Part shown: positions 1 through 10,298 of the stretch, piece after piece
Numbering within the stretch: position 1 is the first letter of the stretch
Layout: every line of letters starts with the position of its first letter
Source: Christensenella sp. UBA2853
GTDB taxonomy: Bacteria > Bacillota > Clostridia > Christensenellales > Aristaeellaceae
Direction of reading: 5' to 3'
DNA length: 64,000 nucleotides
NCBI GenBank assembly: GCA_002350845.1
Contig: DEFL01000046.1
Coordinates: 1 to 64,000, forward strand
Translations under genes and position numbers: made by a program
Notes under the pieces: model-generated
What the model saw: the letters and a program-made list of their open reading frames with translations, nothing else
Told to the model about the DNA's origin: nothing
The model's database searches: none

Positions 1-27
1 GCACTGTAGATTCCAGTTTGTCGTGTT

Positions 28-64
28 CCCCGGCGGGCCTTTCACAGCCCAGCCGGGGAGTTTT
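28..64 (+). terminator. Rho-independent terminator of a gene left of the window
   Basis: CCCCGGC (28-34) pairs with GCCGGGG (52-58), with an inner GGGC/GCCC pair (35-38 with 47-50), followed by TTTT at 61-64. The T-run lies on the + side, so it should end a + strand transcript entering from outside the window and converging on the recombinase gene. Confidence 0.6.
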
Positions 65-66
65 CA

Positions 67-1896
<1,830 letters not shown>

Positions 1897-2063
1897 TTAC
1901 AGTATAAAAAAAGAGTCTTTGTTGCAGGAAGGCGGGGTACCATACCTCAGCGCCGCATGCATGTGTGACGCAAGGCAATCTGGCCTACAGGAAGTATATC
2001 ATGGCTCTCAGTGTAACAATCAGGAAAATCCTTGCGCATACGGTGTGAAAAGCGTTGAATCAG

Positions 2064-2092
2064 TTGCCTTTTCAGTGCTTTTTCTATAAAAT
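2064..2092 (+). promoter_or_regulatory. Sigma-A-like promoter of the LacI-like gene
   Basis: TTGCCT (2064-2069) and TAAAAT (2087-2092) are 17 bp apart, about 30 bp before the start codon at 2122. The -10 can also be read as TATAAA at 2085. Confidence 0.4.
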
Positions 2093-2121
2093 GGGGACAG
2101 GATTGGAAAAGAGGGATACAT

Positions 2122-3258
2122 ATGCTGATTCCCGTTTTAACAGAGCCGAATTATCGGAGTTATCTGTGGGCCAAACAGGCGATGGAAGGAATTACGCAGG
2201 AATCCGGAAGAAGAAAATACAGATTTGTGCCTCTTGATGCGGACCACTTTGAGAGCATCGACTACGATGCTCTCTTTGGGAAAGAACGGCGCATGCTGAT
2301 TGTTGTGGGCACATCGGTTGCATGGATGCCCAGAACGCTCCGGTTTTTCAATGCACGGGATATCGAATCGATTTTCATCAGCTTTGACCCGGCGGAAACG
2401 TCTCTGCCTACAGGCATGGTCCGGATGGATTATGTCGGCGCAATCCATCATCTTCTGAGCTATCTGACGGAGGACTGCGGGAGAAAGCGGATTGCGATCT
2501 ATGCCTATAATCCAAGTTCTTCCGCGGATAACATCAAACTCCGTTATTTCAGAAAATGGTGCGAGGAAAAAGGCTGGTCTGCGGAAGAAAGCACCTTCTA
2601 CAATCTGGCCGATCTGAAGGGATGCTATCACCAGTTCCGGCAGAAAGTCAGTCAGTTTGATGCCGTCATCTGTGCCAATGATATCGCCGGTGTTTCCCTG
2701 CTGAGTTTCCTGCGAAGTGACGGGATCCGGGTGCCTGATGACCTTTATGTGACGGCTTTCGGCAATTCTCAGATGGCTGAACACGTTCAGCCGTCCCTGA
2801 CAACAGCGACACTCGACCACCGGGAACTGGGAAGGCAGGCTGTGCTTCTGTTCTCCTATCTGTCCAGGACACCCGCCACATCCAGCCTTTCATCGAGAGT
2901 GCGCAGTCAGCTGATCGTGCGTGAATCGACGGCGATGACTCCCGATACCACCATGAACTATTTTCCGCACAATGATGCCGACGCGTTTGAAAACAGCATC
3001 AACTTTTATTCCGATCCTGAAGCCGAACGTCTGCTGAGAGCGGAAACGCTTCTGAATGCCTGCGATCCAACCGACCTGCTTCTTCTCAGGCGGATGAAAA
3101 AAGGAAGCTCCATGGATGCTCTGGGGAGGGAACTGTATCTGACGACATCGGCCCTGCATTACAGAAAGAAGCGTCTGATGAATCTGGCAAACTGCGTGCA
3201 CACCTCTGAATTCCTGGAGTTTCTGGATTTCTGCTCGCAGAAGGGCATCCTGGAATGA
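2122..3258 (+). CDS. LacI/GalR-type sensor protein lacking the usual N-terminal DNA-binding domain
   Basis: The 378-residue protein opens directly in a periplasmic-binding-protein-like fold of the LacI/GalR type. The PVLTEPNYRSYLWAKQAMEGI opening resembles the first strand and helix of that domain, and about residue 180 onward (DAVICANDIAGVSLLSFLR, then VPDDLYVTAFGNSQMA) is the classic LacI effector-domain signature. The N-terminal LacI helix-turn-helix is absent. Instead the last 60 residues (LRRMKKGSSMDALGRELYLT, then TSALHYRKKRLM) look like a C-terminal helix-turn-helix. I infer a sugar-responsive regulator of the neighbouring glycan genes. The ATG is preceded by AGAGGG. The regulator role is likely; the effector is unknown. 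Confidence 0.75.
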   Translation: MLIPVLTEPNYRSYLWAKQAMEGITQESGRRKYRFVPLDADHFESIDYDALFGKERRMLIVVGTSVAWMPRTLRFFNARDIESIFISFDPAETSLPTGMVRMDYVGAIHHLLSYLTEDCGRKRIAIYAYNPSSSADNIKLRYFRKWCEEKGWSAEESTFYNLADLKGCYHQFRQKVSQFDAVICANDIAGVSLLSFLRSDGIRVPDDLYVTAFGNSQMAEHVQPSLTTATLDHRELGRQAVLLFSYLSRTPATSSLSSRVRSQLIVRESTAMTPDTTMNYFPHNDADAFENSINFYSDPEAERLLRAETLLNACDPTDLLLLRRMKKGSSMDALGRELYLTTSALHYRKKRLMNLANCVHTSEFLEFLDFCSQKGILE

Positions 3259-3327
3259 TGGTTTTGCGCTGTCAACTGAAAAAGATGGGATGCGCGGAAA
3301 AAGACCTGCATATCTCAGGAGAGAACC

Positions 3328-4494
3328 GTGAAAGGAACTGTGAAAATGGAAAAACATCCTGTGCTCAGTGGGATTGACCGGATTGCCACTGTTTTGGATC
3401 AGCTGGACGGGAAACGCGTGGGACTGATGACCAATCCTACAGGCATCAATCATGCATTGCAAAGCACCATTGATATTCTGAACGCCTCATGCCGCCTGAC
3501 TGCGCTGTTTGCTGTGGAACATGGGATTCGCGGGGATGCGCAGGCCGGTGCCGCGGTGGAAAGCACGGTCGATGAAGAGACCGGGATTACGGTTTACAGT
3601 GCCTATGGGAAGAACAGCCATTTCACCAAAGAAATGCTGGATGCCTTTGATGTGCTGGTTTTTGACATACAGGATGTCGGAGCCAGATTCTATACCTATC
3701 TGTATTCCCTGTCCTATGCCATGGAAGCCTGCAGCCGGGCAGGGAAGTCCATGATAGTGCTGGACCGCATCAATCCGCTTGGCGGGATCAGGACCGGAGG
3801 CACCGTGCTGGACCCGGCCTTTTCCTCATTCGTGGGAAACTATGAGCTTCCCACGCAGTACGCCCTGACCATTGGAGAGTACGCACTGTATGTGAAGGAC
3901 TATCTGCATCTGGAACTGCCGCTCACGGTGGTGCCGCTCGCAGGATGGGAGCGGTGGATGCGCCTGGATGACACAGACCTGCCCTGGGTGATGACCAGCC
4001 CCAACTGCCCCACGCTGGATACAGCCCTTTGCTATATCGGCACCTGTATTTTTGAAGGGACCAACTGCAGTGAAGGGCGCGGAACGACCATGCCTTTTCA
4101 GCTGATCGGGGCTCCGTTTATTCGGGCCGGGGAACTCGAAAAACGGCTGTCTGAGCTTGACACCCCCGGCATCCATTTTCGGCGGGCAAGCTTTGTGCCC
4201 ACTTTCAGCAAGCATGCCGGGCAGACATGCCACGGGGTGCAGATGCATATTCTGGACCGTGACCGGGCGGATGTGTTTGCGGCAGGCCTTCTTCTGTGCG
4301 ACACGATCCGGAAGATGTACCCGGAGGCATTCCGCTTCATTCAATGGGAAGGTGATCCATGCTATTCGATTGATAAGCTCCTGGGAACGGATGTGTACAG
4401 AACAGGCCGGATGACGGCGGAAGAGCTGATTCTCACATCGAGGGAAAAAGTGGACCGGTTTACGGCTGAAACCAAGAAATACCATCTGTACTGA
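3328..4494 (+). CDS. namZ: DUF1343 / NamZ-type exo-beta-N-acetylmuramidase
   Basis: The protein of about 388 residues matches the DUF1343 family. Its characterised member NamZ releases N-acetylmuramic acid from the non-reducing end of peptidoglycan fragments. Family landmarks are GKRVGLMTNPTGI near the N-terminus, LFAVEHGIRGDAQAG, VLVFDIQDVGARFYTYLYS and FEGTNCSEGRGTTMPFQ. No signal peptide is visible, so this copy probably acts in the cytoplasm on imported muropeptides or a related glycoside. The GTG start at 3328 has AGGAGA upstream; an ATG at 3346 is the alternative. It lies 69 nt after the LacI-like gene and probably shares its transcript. Family is firm; the exact substrate is inferred. 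Confidence 0.85.
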   Translation: MKGTVKMEKHPVLSGIDRIATVLDQLDGKRVGLMTNPTGINHALQSTIDILNASCRLTALFAVEHGIRGDAQAGAAVESTVDEETGITVYSAYGKNSHFTKEMLDAFDVLVFDIQDVGARFYTYLYSLSYAMEACSRAGKSMIVLDRINPLGGIRTGGTVLDPAFSSFVGNYELPTQYALTIGEYALYVKDYLHLELPLTVVPLAGWERWMRLDDTDLPWVMTSPNCPTLDTALCYIGTCIFEGTNCSEGRGTTMPFQLIGAPFIRAGELEKRLSELDTPGIHFRRASFVPTFSKHAGQTCHGVQMHILDRDRADVFAAGLLLCDTIRKMYPEAFRFIQWEGDPCYSIDKLLGTDVYRTGRMTAEELILTSREKVDRFTAETKKYHLY

Positions 4495-4539
4495 AAAGAT
4501 GCATTCCGACTGCAGCAAATGGTGTGGATGCTGAAACAG

Positions 4540-4574
4540 AAAAACTGCGCCTCTTTCCGAATGGAGAGAGGCGC
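4540..4574 (-). terminator. Terminator between convergent genes, T-run on the minus strand
   Basis: GCGCCTCTTTCC (4547-4558) pairs, with one wobble, with GGAGAGAGGCGC (4563-4574). On the minus strand the stem is followed by GTTTTT (4545-4540), so it best serves the DUF6259 gene. On the + side only GCTTTG follows, which is weaker for namZ. Confidence 0.6.
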
Positions 4575-4638
4575 TGCTTTGTGAACAGGGGCCAGGAAAG
4601 GAAGAAGGCTTTCAGATCTTCAGCGGAGCACGCCTGCA

Positions 4639-6843
4639 TCAGGAGGGGACTCTGAGCACGACGACTGCCAGTTCATCCTCCGGCAGACGGACGGATGCCC
4701 AGCTGATTCCATTGATTACATGAAGTTCACAGAGAAACTGAGCCGGCTCCGGAGACTGGCTGGTCATGATTTCGCACTCGGGCGGAGCAGGAGCATCCCA
4801 TTGGACGAGGATGGAGCCATCCAGTCCTTTTTCGCTGGCGCAGGCGATGAGCAGGCCGCGGTCGATCAGGTACCGCTTGGCGAGAACCTCCTCCGGAATG
4901 CTGTCAAGGCCGACCGTATCGGTAAACTGCCCCTGCCCATAGTGTTCAAGCCAGCTGCGCCGCAGCGCGACGAGCTTCTGCAATCGCGCATACTGTTCCG
5001 GATCCCGCTGGAACGTGTTGTCCATATACAGATCATAGCACCACAGATAAGCCCCCATGGTGAAAGCGCGGTGCAGGAGCTCTGTGGAATGCCGGGCAAT
5101 ATGTTCGGGACGCATGGCAGAGTGTCTGCGTGGATTCATCATGTCGACGAGAATCTGATCCGGAAAAGTATATTTGTAGACTTCCGGCATGCGGCTGTGC
5201 AGGGGACAATGCATTTCCGAGATGAGCTGACCGGAAGCATACGGGCCGAAAGCATCATTGCAGCCTTCATAGATGAGCGCCATGCCTTCCGGTGCATAGT
5301 CGGTCTGGAGTTCACGGATGAGCTTTTCATACCCCTGGTTCCAGGCGCAGGGATTGCCCGCATGCTCCTGATGCCCAGGATGATAACATTTGCAGCTGTT
5401 GGCCATGGCCAGCTGATCCAGATACATGCCGTCGGCTCCAATTTCGTGCGTCAGATAATGCACCGTATTGAAAAGTGACCTGCGCCAATCGGTGTCATTG
5501 ATGCACAGCGAGGCAAAAGAGACATCATCTGCGCCGTATTTTTCAATGTGCAGGGAGCCGTCCCGCCGCATGACAGCGCTTCTTCGGATGCGTTCCTGTT
5601 CATCCGCAAAACCGGTATTGCACAGACGGGAGTTGATATAGAAACAGACATGACCGCCCATCTCCCTGCAGGCAGCGAGCGCATCTTTCAGTTCCTGTTC
5701 CGTTCCCAGCAGAGGATTGGGACGGTAGTGCGGAAAACCAAAGTCAAACCCATCTTCATGCCATCCGGCGAGAAGCAGATGATTGAAACCGAGCTGCTGT
5801 GCTTCACGCATCAGTTCCGGGATATCCCTGAACGTATGGACAATGCCGCCGCCCTGATACTGGAAATCATAATGTGCAATCAGGCCGGGGCTTTTTTCAA
5901 ACCATGCCGGACGATGATGGCCGGGGTCGCGGCGGATGAGCGTGGAAAACCAGGAGCGATATTCGTCTGCTGCCCAGTGCCAGTCACCTTCATGGAAAGC
6001 AAGCACACATTCATCGCTGTGCCAGACACCGTTTTTCATGCCGGGACGGTGGAGGATGGCCAGGCCGGCACCGGGATCTTCGCTTCCGAAAGACTCCATG
6101 CGCAGGGATTTCATGGTGAGGTGCGCATTGCGGCAGGTCAGATACATGCCGGTCCCTTCCTGCGAGTCATACAGGTCCATCCACAGCATGGACGCCTTTC
6201 CGGAATAATCCAGGCGCAGCACATAGGCGCCGCGCTCATCCCGGACGCCTGTGGCCTGACCGACATTGTATTCATAGATATACTCCTGCCATTTCCAGTG
6301 AATCAGTCGGGGAGTGGAAGCCAGCTGATCGGTCGGGTTATCCATCCGGCATCCTGCAAAATGCGGGTAGACCAGGACATCATCCTGCCATTCCTCGCCA
6401 AGCCACAGACCGTCCACGCTGGGAAATGCAATATCGTCCATCTCAAATCCGGTCCGGTTGTCGAGCGTCAGCGTCCAGACGGTGCGGCAGTCTCCCGGAT
6501 TCAGGCGGATGGTGATATCTGCGGCAAGATCCAGTTTTTCCGTGCCCGCCAGGAGACAGGGGTAATGGATGCGTGCACAGGCGGAGTGTTCCAGCTGCTG
6601 CGTTTCAATGACCGGCGTCAGGGAAGGATCTGCACGGATATCCCTGTAGCGCGGGCCATGGAAGCGGAGCGGCGCCTGATCTGTCAGCAGCAGGCCGTCG
6701 AGAAGGGACCAGGTTCGGCGGACATGGTTTTTAAGACAATTATCAGCCGTGCTTTCCCGGACAAATTCCAGCATTTCCCCGCTGAGTGCGTCGAGCGCAA
6801 CAGAAATAATGCCGTTGGTCAGATGCAGACGGGACTGATACAT
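4639..6843 (-). CDS. DUF6259-type glycoside-hydrolase-like protein
   Basis: A 734-residue protein without a signal peptide, resembling DUF6259 proteins, which look like (beta/alpha)8 glycosidases but have few studied members. The N-terminal 250 residues look like a beta-sandwich (repeated short strands, many Trp). The central part has barrel-type segments: HLLLAGWHEDGFDFGFPHYR, GGHVCFYINSRLCNTG, IGADGMYLDQLAM and GMALIYEGCNDAFG. The Asp in MYLDQ and the Glu in IYEGC are candidate catalytic acids by position. The start has AGAGGTG 7 nt upstream. It lies 13 nt after the DUF4838 gene, so the two form one operon. The glycosidase role is inferred from fold-like motifs and context; the substrate is unknown. 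Confidence 0.75.
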   Translation of the reverse strand: MYQSRLHLTNGIISVALDALSGEMLEFVRESTADNCLKNHVRRTWSLLDGLLLTDQAPLRFHGPRYRDIRADPSLTPVIETQQLEHSACARIHYPCLLAGTEKLDLAADITIRLNPGDCRTVWTLTLDNRTGFEMDDIAFPSVDGLWLGEEWQDDVLVYPHFAGCRMDNPTDQLASTPRLIHWKWQEYIYEYNVGQATGVRDERGAYVLRLDYSGKASMLWMDLYDSQEGTGMYLTCRNAHLTMKSLRMESFGSEDPGAGLAILHRPGMKNGVWHSDECVLAFHEGDWHWAADEYRSWFSTLIRRDPGHHRPAWFEKSPGLIAHYDFQYQGGGIVHTFRDIPELMREAQQLGFNHLLLAGWHEDGFDFGFPHYRPNPLLGTEQELKDALAACREMGGHVCFYINSRLCNTGFADEQERIRRSAVMRRDGSLHIEKYGADDVSFASLCINDTDWRRSLFNTVHYLTHEIGADGMYLDQLAMANSCKCYHPGHQEHAGNPCAWNQGYEKLIRELQTDYAPEGMALIYEGCNDAFGPYASGQLISEMHCPLHSRMPEVYKYTFPDQILVDMMNPRRHSAMRPEHIARHSTELLHRAFTMGAYLWCYDLYMDNTFQRDPEQYARLQKLVALRRSWLEHYGQGQFTDTVGLDSIPEEVLAKRYLIDRGLLIACASEKGLDGSILVQWDAPAPPECEIMTSQSPEPAQFLCELHVINGISWASVRLPEDELAVVVLRVPS

Positions 6844-6856
6844 GCGCTGTCACCTC

Positions 6857-8587
6857 TTAAATCGGATAACGGATGGAAGGAACGGATCGGCGGTCTTTTG
6901 CATACCTGGATGTGCGGAGCCGTTCACCGGAAGCCTCGAGTTCCTTTCTTTCAAAGAGCTCCGTGATCCCAAGGCGCCGGACATCGGCCATAAAATCATC
7001 CACAGCCTGCGCATGGCCGGGCGTGTCAGGCGATTCCCTGGCCAGCAGGGCATAGCGAATGGAGAGGGCTTCCCGTTCAATCCGCTCGGCATACGGTGTT
7101 CCCTTTGCGAGGGATGCAGCCTGGAGAAGAAGCATCCTGGCCCATCTGAGCCCCGATTCAGCGAGATAGGCTGCATCCGGCATGTCATAGATGCCTGCAT
7201 GATGGATCCCCGACACCTTTTGCCAGAGATAGACATACTGCATCATCGGCACAGAAGCAGGACCGTAATAGCCGTTGACAAAGTCCTCAATCATTTCATC
7301 GGCATCCTGGTCCGGGTCCCAGAGGAGCTTTCCGAGCATATAGGTCTTCAGCTGACCCAGTGCGCTGCACTGCCCATGGGAGAAATTGCCCTGCTCAAAG
7401 ACGCCCTTGACACCATACTTCCGGAACAGGAGAAGGTTGTCTTTGAGCACATGAAGATTGGGGAAGGGAAGCAGATAATTCGCATAGTTGGTTGTATAGT
7501 CCCAGATATAGAGGTTTTCACAGATGGAAGACCAGTCTTCCAGATCGTCTGTAAACGTACGGTCTTCTGGAAGGACTTCGGAGAAGCTGCCTGCGGACCC
7601 GTCCTGGACATTGATGCCTCCGCGCTCATGCCTGCACGATCCGATGGGATGGGAGAAACAGCACTCAATTGAGCAGAGACGGACGATGACATTGCTTCTC
7701 GGACGCACATGCCTGGGCGGTCTGCGGCAGTACAGGTAGGCAAAGGTGTGGATCATGACCTGCGGATAGTCTTTGGCGATATCATCGGCAATCGCATTGA
7801 CAAACCGGATGATACTGCCGGCCTGACTGCCTTCTTCCTCATCCACTTTGCGGCAGAGCGGGCATTCGCAGGCATTGTACCAGTCATTCATGGAGACAGA
7901 GAAAATACGGCACTCCGGATTCTCCCGGATCCAGGTGCGGACGCCCTGAATGCAGAGTCTGAGGACATCCGGGTTGCTCAGACAGAGCTGTGTTTTTTCA
8001 CGCAGGCGGACGTTGTTTTTCATGGAAAAGTATTCGGGATGGGTATCATACCACCGTTCCACAGGGACCAGGGTATTGAAGGAATGCGAGAAATTATAGA
8101 ACATCATCTTTCCGCCCTGGCGGGGTGTGATCGTGGAGCGGGAGGAGTTCAGCCGAAGCCGCACGGCAAACGCGCCATCCATCGCAGCACGCCAGAACAC
8201 TTCCCTGGCATGAAAGGCCGGTGCTTCTTCAATCACGCCTTCAGGCAGCGTCAGCGGGGCAGTCGGAACCGTTTCGCAGTCCGGTGCGAGAAAGCGGAAG
8301 CCGAGATCCTCAAGAAAATCGTAGACACCATAGACAATGCCGCATCCTTCAGAAGATTCCAGCAGAACACGGGCTGCTGAAACAGTGCGCCGAAACGCAC
8401 CATCGGTGAGACCAGGCGTCTGATCCGTGAGCAGAATGCAGACGGAATCTTCCTGAAAATCACCCGGAGCGGAGACATGGATGCCGGCATTGGCAAGACA
8501 TCGGGTCAGCTCTTCGGCGGCATAAGCGACACTCTCAGCAGCCCCGGGGCACAGGCGGACCGAGACGGCAGATGCAATGCGGAGCAT
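6857..8587 (-). CDS. DUF4838 protein with GH67-like N-terminal domain
   Basis: 576 residues. The first 110 (YAAEELTRCLANAGI, VYGVYDFLEDLGFRFLAPD) resemble the small N-terminal domain shared with GH67 alpha-glucuronidases. The rest fits DUF4838, including VSMNDWYNACECPLCRKVD, FAYLYCRRPPRHVRPRSNV and WDYTTNYANYLLPFPN. The CxCxxC cluster (ACECPLC) is a family landmark. There is no signal peptide. AGGAGG precedes the ATG. As first gene of the operon it precedes the DUF6259 gene, so both probably act on the same imported oligosaccharide. No activity is firmly established for the family to my knowledge, so 'glycosidase-like' is an inference. Confidence 0.75.
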   Translation of the reverse strand: MLRIASAVSVRLCPGAAESVAYAAEELTRCLANAGIHVSAPGDFQEDSVCILLTDQTPGLTDGAFRRTVSAARVLLESSEGCGIVYGVYDFLEDLGFRFLAPDCETVPTAPLTLPEGVIEEAPAFHAREVFWRAAMDGAFAVRLRLNSSRSTITPRQGGKMMFYNFSHSFNTLVPVERWYDTHPEYFSMKNNVRLREKTQLCLSNPDVLRLCIQGVRTWIRENPECRIFSVSMNDWYNACECPLCRKVDEEEGSQAGSIIRFVNAIADDIAKDYPQVMIHTFAYLYCRRPPRHVRPRSNVIVRLCSIECCFSHPIGSCRHERGGINVQDGSAGSFSEVLPEDRTFTDDLEDWSSICENLYIWDYTTNYANYLLPFPNLHVLKDNLLLFRKYGVKGVFEQGNFSHGQCSALGQLKTYMLGKLLWDPDQDADEMIEDFVNGYYGPASVPMMQYVYLWQKVSGIHHAGIYDMPDAAYLAESGLRWARMLLLQAASLAKGTPYAERIEREALSIRYALLARESPDTPGHAQAVDDFMADVRRLGITELFERKELEASGERLRTSRYAKDRRSVPSIRYPI

Positions 8588-8836
8588 GGGCAGGCCTCCT
8601 TTCTACAGATGATGTTGCGCAAGACGGAAAAGCGGTGGATAATCCGGGCGTGATGGTTTTCTTCTGTGAAGAGCGGGGAATGAATCCTTGAGTCAGCGGA
8701 CGGGCAGAACAGGGGAGATGACCGGGCGGTATACGGGCGGGCCCATGCGGGAAAGCCTGAACTCCCGGTAAAAACAGGGACTCATTCTGACTCACGGATC
8801 TGTGCGTTTACGACAAAATAGAGTGGTTCTAATGGT

Positions 8837-8865
8837 ATTGTAGCAGAAAAATGCAGTCGATTGAA
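8837..8865 (-). promoter_or_regulatory. Candidate promoter of the DUF4838-DUF6259 operon
   Basis: Read on the minus strand, TTCAAT (8865-8860) and TACAAT (8842-8837) are 17 bp apart, with a TGC extended -10 element. The predicted leader is about 240 nt. Confidence 0.35.
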
Positions 8866-8983
8866 AGGCGCATAAGAAGGGAAAAAACAGAAAAAAGCCA
8901 GATGAGCAGATGCTGCCGCCATGGGACCGGATCGGGTCTGGAGGATGAAGAGAAGATTTCCGATTTTTTTTCGAGCAGACTTA

Positions 8984-8992
8984 TGCTATACT
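8984..8992 (+). promoter_or_regulatory. Extended -10 promoter of the secreted hypothetical protein
   Basis: TGCTATACT (8984-8992) is a near-ideal extended -10 element. The expected -35 position falls in a T-tract, so recognition would rely on the TGn motif. It lies about 57 bp before the ATG at 9049. Confidence 0.4.
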
Positions 8993-9048
8993 ACTGGTCA
9001 GGTTAGAGATCCTTTTTTTGCAGGAATCAATCAACGGAGGGTTCTTAT

Positions 9049-9822
9049 ATGAGACGCAACTGCATCCTGTTCCTGAGCATTCTTCTGACATGTGTTCTGG
9101 TGAATGCTGCAGCAGCGGATACGCTTCAGATCACCGAAGCTGTGTATCAGAACAATGGCAAAGTTCATCTTGCGTGGACCGATGACGCGCAGAGCGAGTC
9201 GTATCTTGTGACTTCTTTCTGTGTTGAACCCAACGGCGGGGCAAACGTGCAGATTGCTCAGGAGAAGGTGACGGAGACTTCCTGTGATGTGCTTGCACTG
9301 CCCGGAACCACCATGGCCTTTGCTGTATCGGTGGAAGGTGCTGAAGCATCCGAAACCACCCAGGTGGAAATTCCGGTACAGCCGGTGCGGGATTTCAAAG
9401 TGTCGGGCAATGTTCAGCTGCTGAGGTCACTGTACGAAAAGACCACAAGAATGAATTCCTTCTCAGCGTATGAACTGAAAGACTGGGTCAGCGGTGTGCT
9501 TAGCGGAAGCGTTGATTCCTCTGTGGACTCGTATCTTCTGCGTCTCAATTTCGCCATGCCCATGCTGAGAACGGCAAGGCTTTTCGATGTCGTGGTCACC
9601 ATGGAGGCACCCAATGGGTTCGTGGTGGACATGATGTATGAGAAACAGTCGGAATTCAATGATCTGTATACGCGTGTCGACTGGTGTTATGATATTCCGG
9701 TGACCTATGCCATGTATCAGGTCTGCAACCATCTCGGAGAGATACCGACAGGAAAGTATACGGTGAGAATGTTCTTTGACGGACTTCTTGCCATGACAGC
9801 GAACTTTACCGTCAAGCCGTAA
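9049..9822 (+). CDS. Secreted hypothetical protein
   Basis: I do not recognise this 257-residue protein. Residues 1-23 are a Sec signal peptide (MRRNCILFLSILLTCVLVNA, with AAA-D cleavage likely). No lipobox is present. The next ~90 residues (ITEAVYQNNGKVHLAWTDDA, then YLVTSFCVEP) look like a fibronectin-III-type beta sandwich. The C-terminal part is mixed with several aromatic residues and ends in GKYTVRMFFDGLLAMTANFT, suggestive of a second beta domain. AACGGAGGG lies 9 nt before the ATG. It has its own promoter and a strong terminator, so it is monocistronic. An exported binding or surface protein is a guess. Confidence 0.8.
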   Translation: MRRNCILFLSILLTCVLVNAAAADTLQITEAVYQNNGKVHLAWTDDAQSESYLVTSFCVEPNGGANVQIAQEKVTETSCDVLALPGTTMAFAVSVEGAEASETTQVEIPVQPVRDFKVSGNVQLLRSLYEKTTRMNSFSAYELKDWVSGVLSGSVDSSVDSYLLRLNFAMPMLRTARLFDVVVTMEAPNGFVVDMMYEKQSEFNDLYTRVDWCYDIPVTYAMYQVCNHLGEIPTGKYTVRMFFDGLLAMTANFTVKP

Positions 9823-9843
9823 GGACGTCACGAAAAACAGAGA

Positions 9844-9884
9844 AGCCGGCAGTTGTCACATATCAGGGACAGCAGCCGGCTTTT
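9844..9884 (+). terminator. Rho-independent terminator
   Basis: AGCCGGC (9844-9850) pairs with GCCGGCT (9875-9881). The stem can extend through GTTGTC/GACAGC with a wobble pair. TTTT follows at 9881-9884. It ends the secreted hypothetical gene. Confidence 0.7.
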
Positions 9885-9988
9885 CTGGTTGGAGAAGAGA
9901 CAGGGGAATGCTTGCCAGGATAGGATATAAGGTGTATATTCCTGTCGAAAACGAAGCGCAGAAAACATGCAGAAGAGGTGTGTGACCA

Positions 9989-10276
9989 ATGCAGAACAGT
10001 ATGCTGATGAGTATTTCAGGCGTTGTGCTGATTGTGATGAATCTGATTTCTTTTGGTCTGATGGCCTATGACAAGCGATGCGCAGCCAAAGGGAAATGGC
10101 GTGTGCCGGAACGTACGCTGTTTCTGGCTGCGGCGCTGTTCGGAGGTCTTGGCGGAGTACTGGGCATGCAGCTTCTCCGGCACAAGACCAGACACTGGTA
10201 CTTTCAGGTCTTTTTCCCGCTGTTCCTGATCATTCAGGTGGTGGTCCTGGTGGTCCTTTTCCGCACGATTGGATGA
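9989..10276 (+). CDS. DUF1294 small membrane protein
   Basis: This 95-residue protein fits DUF1294. It has a hydrophobic segment at about residues 5-25, the family core AYDKRCAAKGKWRVPERTLF, then a Gly-rich segment (GGLGGVLGM), the conserved LLRHKTRHWYFQ, and a final membrane helix (LFLIIQVVVLVVLF). Two to three membrane segments are expected. The function of the family is unknown. An AGAGGTG site lies 8 nt upstream of the ATG. The next gene starts 22 nt downstream, suggesting cotranscription with the acetyltransferase. Confidence 0.88.
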   Translation: MQNSMLMSISGVVLIVMNLISFGLMAYDKRCAAKGKWRVPERTLFLAAALFGGLGGVLGMQLLRHKTRHWYFQVFFPLFLIIQVVVLVVLFRTIG

Positions 10277-10298
10277 ACAGACAGGGCAGGTGAGAGAA

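Larger units (their letters stand above)
8588..9048. other. 461-bp gap between divergent genes
   Basis: Apart from the two promoter candidates listed separately, this divergent intergenic stretch contains no convincing gene. The open frame on the minus strand at 8535-8795 has no ribosome binding site and no recognisable family. The transcript leader of the DUF4838 gene would be about 240 nt, long enough for regulation, but I saw no known riboswitch. Confidence 0.5.

Noticed and set aside
5548..6966. Long open frame (472 codons) on the + strand
   Set aside because: It is the complement of the DUF6259 gene, has no ribosome binding site at its start, and its translation shows no family. GC-rich coding strands leave such antisense frames open.
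8535..8795. 86-codon minus-strand open frame upstream of the DUF4838 gene
   Set aside because: Overlaps the start of the DUF4838 gene in another frame, lacks a ribosome binding site and has low-complexity composition.
10269..10298. Upstream TTG start of the GNAT gene at 10269
   Set aside because: It overlaps the DUF1294 stop and lacks a ribosome binding site, while ATG 10299 has a good one.
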